From the NCBI GenBank assembly GCA_963920665.1, contig OY987272.1:8561001-8625000 (forward strand): 64,000 nt of DNA, in the 5' to 3' direction. Shown piece after piece: positions 56,576-64,000 of this stretch. Position 1 is the first letter of the stretch. Every line of letters starts with the position of its first letter. A program made the position numbers and the translations under genes. This stretch comes from Straminergon stramineum (taxonomy: Eukaryota > Streptophyta > Bryopsida > Hypnales > Calliergonaceae). The notes beneath the pieces were generated by a model that worked only from the letters and a program-made list of their open reading frames with translations, had not been told where the DNA came from and searched no databases.

Positions 56576-56777
56576 TACTACAAGAGAAAGAGGTGTTTTA
56601 ATTATAGTCCTAGTAGTATAATTTTTGAAATAATGACCTAGAAGGAGTCTTTTGAGTAAAATTTTACTAAAAATACATGTATTTGAGTAAATTTTACTTA
56701 AAAGACTCCTTCTAGGTCATTACTTCAAAATTTATACTACTAGGACTATATTTAAAACACCCCTTTCTCTTGTAGTG
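56576..56777. mobile_element. CACTA-type hairpin MITE
   Basis: A 202-bp near-perfect foldback. The right end is the inverse of CACTACAAGAGAAAG. The left end differs by one base (TACTACAAGAGAAAG). The flanking 3-mers are AAT and GAT. The arms are about 85 bp and carry ATGACCTAGAAGGAGTC and complement around a short loop. Transcribed, it would be a good precursor-like hairpin. Confidence 0.82.
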
Positions 56778-58787
56778 GATCATTTTGAGTTTTATGTTTT
56801 CAAATTGGCATAAAATTATTGAAAACTTAAGATTGCTAAATTTAGATTTCCACCATTTTCCTTGAGAAATCTCTGTGGCTCAATTAGTTCGACCGCTCAC
56901 ATTGTTCTTATAATTCGATTAGGTCTCCTTGATTGTTTTGTGAGTTTGTGTACATTTGGGAACTTAAAAAAAGATCCATTTTTTAAAAGGCACAATGGAA
57001 CACACCTAAGCATCCACTTAGTATAGAAAACACAAACAAAACGAGAATCTGATTGTGCTCGCATATTTCTCAAGGATGGATAAATAAACACTTATAGGGA
57101 GTCATGACCACCAACATTGGTTAGAAGGGCTGATTAATCTTTTGACTAAGGTAGATTGTGTAGATTACATTGCAACTACTATCAAATGCATCCTCAAGTT
57201 CTTGCAAATGGAGTGATATTCCTCTTAAAATTCTATTTTTTTACCTCTAACAAACAACTAATAGATCTTAGGTCTTTTGAGGTGTTTTCAAATTTTATTT
57301 TGTATGTAAAAAGTTGAAAGAGAAAAGGATGGAAAATTTACCCTCTCATGGACTTAAAAGTTTTTGTGGCTAGGATAAGGGGACGAAGAGAGTTGGAGGA
57401 GAGTTTGTAGTCAACCAAGTAGATTTACTTTTTGGTACTTTGAATTTTTGCAGTTGTTTGGCTCATTTGACATTGAAGTTAGCCAATTTGGTTATAATTA
57501 GTGTAAGTTACTACTGAACTTTTTTCTAAATGATAGTTTTCATTCCCTAATTGGTTGGTAATTTATCATGTAGTAGGAGTTTAATAGCTAGTTAGTGAAT
57601 TTTGTTGATTAGGATTTGTTTTTAGTTGATTCAATTGGTGAGGCAATTAGTGGTTGTAAATTTTGATGTGTATTTGGTTCTAAAGGCCAATTTGTTTTCC
57701 CCCCACTACTACTTTTGATGCACGTAAGAGTGCAACCAATTTGTCTATTTTCCTTGTTTTGTGTATGAAGATATTAAGAGGTTGTGGGATTTACAATGAA
57801 GAATCAATGTTAGTTGGATGAGATTTTACCTATAGAAAAGAGTTGGTGAATTAAATAAGAGATATTGGAATTTTATTGTTGTGTTGTTAGATCAATTGGA
57901 TATAAAGAGACTTTGAATTGGATTGTGTATAACATCAAATTAACTTGTAATCTCTGAGCGGTTATGTAATAAAATGAACTATTTGTCAAATTGGATAGTA
58001 TGTGTTTGCAATTATGGTGTGGTGTCTGTGTTTTATGTTAGAGGGTCTAATTGAATTGATGGTTGCTTGTTAGTTGGTTGTATTAGCCTAATTAGAAATT
58101 AATTGATTTATTGTATAATATAATTAATTTTCATATTTGAGTCTTTGTGATATGGATTATGGATCTATTATGTGCCTAATTGAATAGTTGCCTAATTGGG
58201 TTGTTTTCTTTGTGCTTGATTTTTGCATATGTTTGATGTCTGAATGATTGCTAGTCTGTATTAGATTGATTTTGTTTAAATTGTCTATGTGTGTGGATGC
58301 TTATTTGAAAATTTTATGTCATGTCAAATGAGAAAGATTTAATTATAGTTATAGTTGTTTTAGTTCTAATCAGAAGTTATATAAAAGTGGAAGCTGTAGG
58401 GTCAACTTTGCTTTGTATGCTCTGCTTACTAATTAGAAACCAAATCCAATTGGATTACAGATTTTGAATTAATTAGAAACAATTTGGATAATTTAAGTTT
58501 GGATGTTGTCTTTGGAATTTTGAATATTTTGAATGTAAATGGATCAAGTGGAAAATTAATTTGTGCTAAAAATCATGAGTGGTAACAAAGGAAAAAGAGA
58601 GTGTTCCCAACTCAAAGAAGAACAAGAAGTATAAATTTTGTTGTAAAAAAATTATTCCAAAGTTGTAATGCTCTGATGTTAAAAATTGTGAACATGAATT
58701 TTCAAGTTTTGCTTCGAGAACGTGGATTTGGAGTGAAATGGGTTGTATTTTAGTTTTAGTTTTGAAAATCCATACGGTGTGAATGTG
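56778..58787. other. Intergenic, no gene recognised
   Basis: T-rich on the plus strand, with no open frame of substance. The short minus frame 56897-57091 has no motif. Confidence 0.4.
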
Positions 58788-58802
58788 AATGCCAAGAGAT
58801 TT

Positions 58803-58932
58803 TTATTTTTTTTGACACAAATGAAACGGAATTTCATTGCAAAGAAAGAATGATACAAGCCAGCTAGCCACAAGTGGCCTGGCCGGGAATGACACGTTAA
58901 GGACAACATAAACATGACGGACCAGACAAGGA
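58803..58932 (-). mobile_element. SINE or 5'-truncated LINE insertion
   Basis: A 130-bp insert flanked by an exact 15-bp direct repeat AATGCCAAGAGATTT (58788-58802 and 58933-58947). Read on the minus strand it ends in an A-rich tail (the T run at the left). This is the mark of target-primed reverse transcription. The sequence matches 793-920 (GAAACGGAATTTCATTGCAA, CACAAGTGGCCTGGC). There is no internal coding capacity. Confidence 0.88.
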
Positions 58933-58947
58933 AATGCCAAGAGATTT

Positions 58948-61900
58948 CAAAAGTTGGCCATTGATGGTTGAAATGTTCAAATTCCAAGAACAGTCAATGA
59001 CAATTGCAAATGAAGAGGCACCACAAAGGAGTTGGTAGTATAAGTAGTTATGAGTTTTATTATGTAGGTATGGACGAGTAGAATCTAGACTCTTTTTTGT
59101 ATGTTCATTTTTCTATGATTATATTTTCTATACACATTTTCTATGATCCTTTCTATGAACTATTCTATGTATATGTTTTTCACAATTCAATTTAGTGATA
59201 AATTATTTTGTGATGTATTAATATGCAATTGTGTTAAAATTGTGTTTGATGAACTATGAATGTGTGTGATTCAAAGTTGTTGAATGCAAGTGCCTATTGA
59301 TAAGACTATGTGTGTGTTTGGAATTTAATGAGTGGTGAAATTAAGACAATTTACAATTGGAGAATATTTCATTGTTTAAGTCTAAATTTATGAGATAAAA
59401 TTAAAGAGTGATTATTTATTATTTATGGGTGAATGGTGTATGCATGATAAATCATAGCATTGTTTTTATTTTATTACGAGTGCATAGTGTGATATTAATA
59501 TTGAATCTAAATTGAATATTGCTGTGGCCAATGCAAAATGGCTAAATGTTTGATAGCTAAGGCTATGTAGTTGAGTGAAGATTATGAATGAAAGAATAAA
59601 TATATTTTAAGAGAAAATAATTGTGAGTGATTCTAAACTTTTAATGTGATAATGAGTATCATATGGCGGTGATTTGTAATATTTATAATTTTATGAATTA
59701 AGGTGGTGCAAATAAGAATAAATGAGAGAGAATAATTATTGGAGGTTATTAAGTTTTGTAAATCAATGTTTAATCAAAATGAAAATGAAATTAATTGAGA
59801 AGAGAGTATTGTGATAGAATTAATGGAAGAATTTGTATAAAATGAAAAGGCTATGGATATTCATTATGAAATTAAGACTATGGCTTGATTATGAATTTAA
59901 AAGCAATTGTATGGAAATTGATTATGGCTATGAGTGATGTGCATTGAGAAAATTAAGGCTCTATATCCCATGGGCTGCTTTTTAAATTTATCCATAGTAA
60001 ATACATTCCTAGTTTTATTCTTAGATCTCTTTCATGAGATATGCATGGACATTTTTAATGTTGACATTCTTTTATGAGCCAAATTAGCATATTAATTCCT
60101 AGAGAAAATGTCATGTCACCTATAAGTGACCTTAGCTACACAAACCTCTAGCTAATTTGAGTCTTCTCCCTAAAGAACCCATTCTGTTATATTTTTTCTT
60201 GGTGTTTTTTTTTTGTACTTCAAAAATTAATTTGGAAGATGAGTGTTTAAGCCTAGAGCAAGAAGAAGAAGCCCAAATTGGAGCACTTTCAGTTGGAAGT
60301 GCAACCAAAGGTAACAAGACAAACTTGAAAGGAAAAGTTTATTAGTTGTAAAGGCTATTTGAATAAAGTCATAATAAAGTGAAAGAATGGAGAAATAAGG
60401 ACTTGAAAAAAAGATATAGAAGGGTATAAGAGTGCAATTTGGAGAATCTAAACTCCTGTAGCCTTTAAGAGGGGAGTGACAAATCTTGTAATTAGCCTAT
60501 CACCTAAGGAAAAATATCATTTTTCTATTTGGAAGAATATTTTTTACCTTGGTGGTTTAGATCTAATTGGTTTTATATTAGAAAATCTATTTAAATTGTC
60601 TCCTCGAACGAACTACATACTAAAAATTAAATTTCCAAATTTGATAGTTTAATCACTTCTATAGAGTCATTTAAGGGGGTAGCCAATTAGAGAAAGGTGC
60701 CCATGGGGCTTAAGTATGGGGCGATGTGGCCTCTTCAGGTAGGATAAGGAGTCAAGGTCTTCTTCTTCTTCCTTCCTAGTGTATTTGAGTATAATCTCCT
60801 TGAAGAGTGATATTTTTGTGTATAGTTTGAATTTTTCAATGAAATTTTGAGAAGATATTTTTCATGTTGTTGTAACTCCAAGAAGTTATGATTCTCAATT
60901 TCAAGTTTGGATGTAGAAATTATGCTTGTGGAAGTGAGATAGAGTCAACTACCAACTAATTTTGAAGGTGGTAGCTTGGAGGGCTTGTAGAAGTTTGGTT
61001 AGAATGTTTCTAGATCTGACTTTGGAGGAGTTGTGTAAAAATTTATTAGCATTCTATAAAGATATAACACTCTAAGTTTGGAATTCTAATGAAAAATTTA
61101 TGAGTTTGGAAGTGAGGTGGTGTGTAGAATTGTTGTTGAATCTAAAACTTAAAGGAAGTCCCAACTTTGATGGAGCATTGAGAATAGGTTTTTTACTTTC
61201 TAAAGCTAAGATTTGGGGAGGATGTATGTTATGAAGTTAGCTTTCTACGATGATATAGCACAAAGCATTTGGGGCTTTAATGAGGCTGAAATGTACTCCA
61301 AAGTGGAGGTATGCACAATTGTTATAAAAAATGAGAGTGATATCCGAGGTGATATCTTCAATGAGTTGTAAAAATTGGATAGTATCTTCTTTGGCTTCAA
61401 GTTTTTGAGAAAAAAACACAATATTTTATTCCATTTTCAATAAGCTAAGATGCACTTGATTTGAAATTTGTATGCTCCTTTAGCACTTATTCGAAGTTTA
61501 ACTATATCTTCAAGAAGATTTATAAGAATTTGTGATTTTTTATATGATTTATATGATTTTGTATCTGACTTTATATTATTTATACATGGTTTATATGAGT
61601 ATGGGTATACTTGATATATATGTTTTATACAATTATTGATATGTGATATTCATACAATATTTATATATGACATATATGATATATATCTGATTATGGATAT
61701 ATTCTACTTGTATGCAACATACAAGTATTGTTATGTGGCATATATGCATGTTATATTTGGAGTTGTATACAAATGTATACAAAATTATATATATCTTTTT
61801 CTATGTGATATTTTATATGACAAACGACATTTTTGTTTTTATCTTGATATAGTACATTCTACCACTAATATTATTACATACCCATATATTTTAGGTTGAA

Positions 61901-64000
61901 TATTGTTGTAGCTAAAATCCTAGAGTTTTTCCAAAGGAAAGGCCTCTCTATCTGCCACCATGAGATACCCTAAAAACATTTGTTGAATTTGATTAATATT
62001 TTAGGGATGTTTTATAGTCTTTTGACAAATCTCAAAGATTAGTATCCCTAAACCATTACTAAAAAATACTTAGTCCAAACATGTCTAGCTTGTGTTATGG
62101 TGGCATTATAGAAATAGTATCTTACTTTGCAATGACATCTGCTTAGAAAAGAAAAGTGACGAATACAAGGTCACTAGTGCTAGTGCAAGCTATATCAATA
62201 TCCATTGCAAGATTCTAAAATCATAAGATGGATGGCTTAGATTGACAAGCACACAATGTAATAACTCCGCAATTGGCTTGTAATGGGTGAGTTGGATGGT
62301 CCTAGAGTAGATCAACAACTTGAGAAGAAGCTCGTCAATCCCTTCTAAATGGGTTGATTTGAATGCCACATTTCACTTTGAGCCAATTAAGAGGCTATGT
62401 TCTACCATATTATATTGTTGGCCAGCTTCATAGTGAGCTATATAGATATGGACTTTTGCTACCTTTTGGTCCACTCAACCATGCATACACACCTTGGCTA
62501 GGGCTAGATCACAAAATTTTCCCTTGTGCAAAATTAGGGACTTATTATTTACTATGAATGGTCAATTTTAGAATTAAAATGATTAAGAGATGTGATTAAC
62601 CCTTATCCTCAAATATTTGGTTGAAGTTTGGAAAACTAAATATATCAATGATTTGGTATTGCTTTTGACCAAAGAAATCATAGAAAATTGAAGATGAATT
62701 GGGATTTCTAATATAAAGAAAGCAATGACTAACATGGAAAACTTGAGAAACAAATTTAGTAGTGAACATAAACAAGCACCTTTGTGATGAGAGGCTTTGT
62801 CCTTAAGATTTCCACCAAAATGAAAAAGCTCAAAGAAATTACACATTGTATTACACATTCATTTTTTCTCTTGTCTTTTTGTAGATAGGATTATAGTAAT
62901 AAGTATAAAACGGTGGCACTCTACGTTATGTGTTAGATAGGTGTATTTTGTAAATTGAATTGGTCAATCACATTTGATAGTTGAAATGAACTATTTTACA
63001 ACAATACAATTGGATTTTTCATCTTGAATTATAACTCTCAAACCAAAGATTAGAAACTTATTTGAATTAAAAATCAAAAGTAACCACTTTAAAGCACCAC
63101 TTCATACAAAAAAATAGTTTAAATTGATGACAACAAGGAGGCAATTGTCCTTGTTAGTAGAGAGATTTACTATATATGAGTTTGTTATTGCCATGAATCA
63201 ATAGGCATGTGCATATTCATGATTTATTAATATGACAGCCAAACATTACATGCTAGATGTGTTGTAATACCTTTTCAATTGCCAACATGATCAAACAAAA
63301 GTTTATATAGTGTAATAATAGGAATCATTATGAAATGCTTATTTGGTAGCTTCTAGTATGTGTTCACTATATAAAACTTGTACAAAATTGTGGTATACTA
63401 CATGAGCTTTGTTTCATGTGAAATATGTGAAGATTGCAACATGTAAGATATCATGAAATTGCAATACCTCTTGTTCATGCATTATTTCATATTAACAACA
63501 TGAATTGCAAGATCAATCTTTATCTGATTCTATTCATATTTTGATTACTTTTATCACAACTCACTATTGTAATCTAGAATGGATAATTGGTATTAGACAA
63601 TGCACAAAGAAATCACATGTCTTGTATTGACTAATCATATTCACATGTTGAAAATAATACACTGAAAATATAGATGGTGGATTTATAGAATGGCATATTC
63701 AATGACTTCCTTTTCTAATGGTTTATCATACCTTCTCCCACTATTCATGCTCATATATAGGTGGTTGATATTTAGGTCAACATGTGTGATTATTTTATAG
63801 TTTATCTCATACAATACCTCTTCCCAATCAAGACTAATAATTAAACTTCTCATGTTATACACCTTTTGACCAAATGAATTGGAAAACCTATAAGTTTCCG
63901 AAGAGGAAAGTGAATCATTGCTTCATCATGGTGTCCACACCTTTCCCAACTGCAATAGGCATAACATGCACGTAATTTCAAATTCCTTGATTACACAACC
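58948..64000. other. Intergenic, AT-rich, no gene recognised
   Basis: Five kilobases without a convincing gene. At 60157-60345 a plus frame ends with a charged stretch (LEDECLSLEQEEEAQIG) that might be old transposon coding. Bases 61520-61860 are a low-complexity stretch of TATATGA-like repeats. Short frames elsewhere have no motif. Confidence 0.4.

Noticed and set aside
60157..60345. 62-codon ORF with an acidic stretch
   Set aside because: There are no flanking coding sequence, domains or second copy. It may be old transposon coding but is unsupported as a gene.
1..64000. tRNA, rRNA, CRISPR or organelle sequence
   Set aside because: No tRNA T-loop or anticodon pattern, rRNA core sequence, spaced identical repeats or plastid/mitochondrial genes were seen.

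Overview
This window looks like nuclear DNA of a land plant. The evidence is GT-AG introns, a kinesin light chain-related TPR gene, an ABCG half-transporter of the plant ABCG9/14/21/25 type, two GH17 beta-1,3-glucanase copies, and many plant-type mini-transposons (Stowaway ends CTCCCTCCGT, CACTA ends, PIF/Harbinger remnants). Exons are GC-rich and the rest is strongly AT-rich. I cannot name the species from sequence alone.

Layout. Bases 1-6030 hold a GH17 copy (A) inside a segment that recurs about 22 kb downstream (copy B, 23691-26532). Both copies are broken, by different lesions. From 6031 to about 23160 the window is intergenic: a CACTA-type element (10661-11884), a decayed PIF/Harbinger transposase (12781-13672), a probable opposite-strand trihelix-like partner (15504-16490) and several MITEs. 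GH17 copy B is bracketed by two direct copies of another repeat block (21931-23105 and 26609-29200). From 27266 to 34711 there are more MITEs and a seven-unit minisatellite.

The only intact genes are a convergent pair. The KLCR gene (+, 36081-41510, five exons, 700 aa) has a Stowaway MITE in its last intron. The ABCG gene (-, 42524-46775, six exons, 655 aa) ends about 1 kb away, tail to tail. From 48 kb to 64 kb I see no convincing gene, only repeats and AT-rich DNA.

The most unusual signal is a set of mini-elements that duplicate the tetranucleotide TTAA and have ends beginning CCC. This is the signature of piggyBac-type transposition, which is uncommon in land plants. Two of them (4668-6026 and 50856-51643) each carry a second TTAA element inserted into a TTAA only three bases inside the left end. 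Both have an uninterrupted counterpart elsewhere in the window (around 26529 and 52524), which lets the insertion be read directly.

All calls come from reading the sequence; no database search or alignment program was run.
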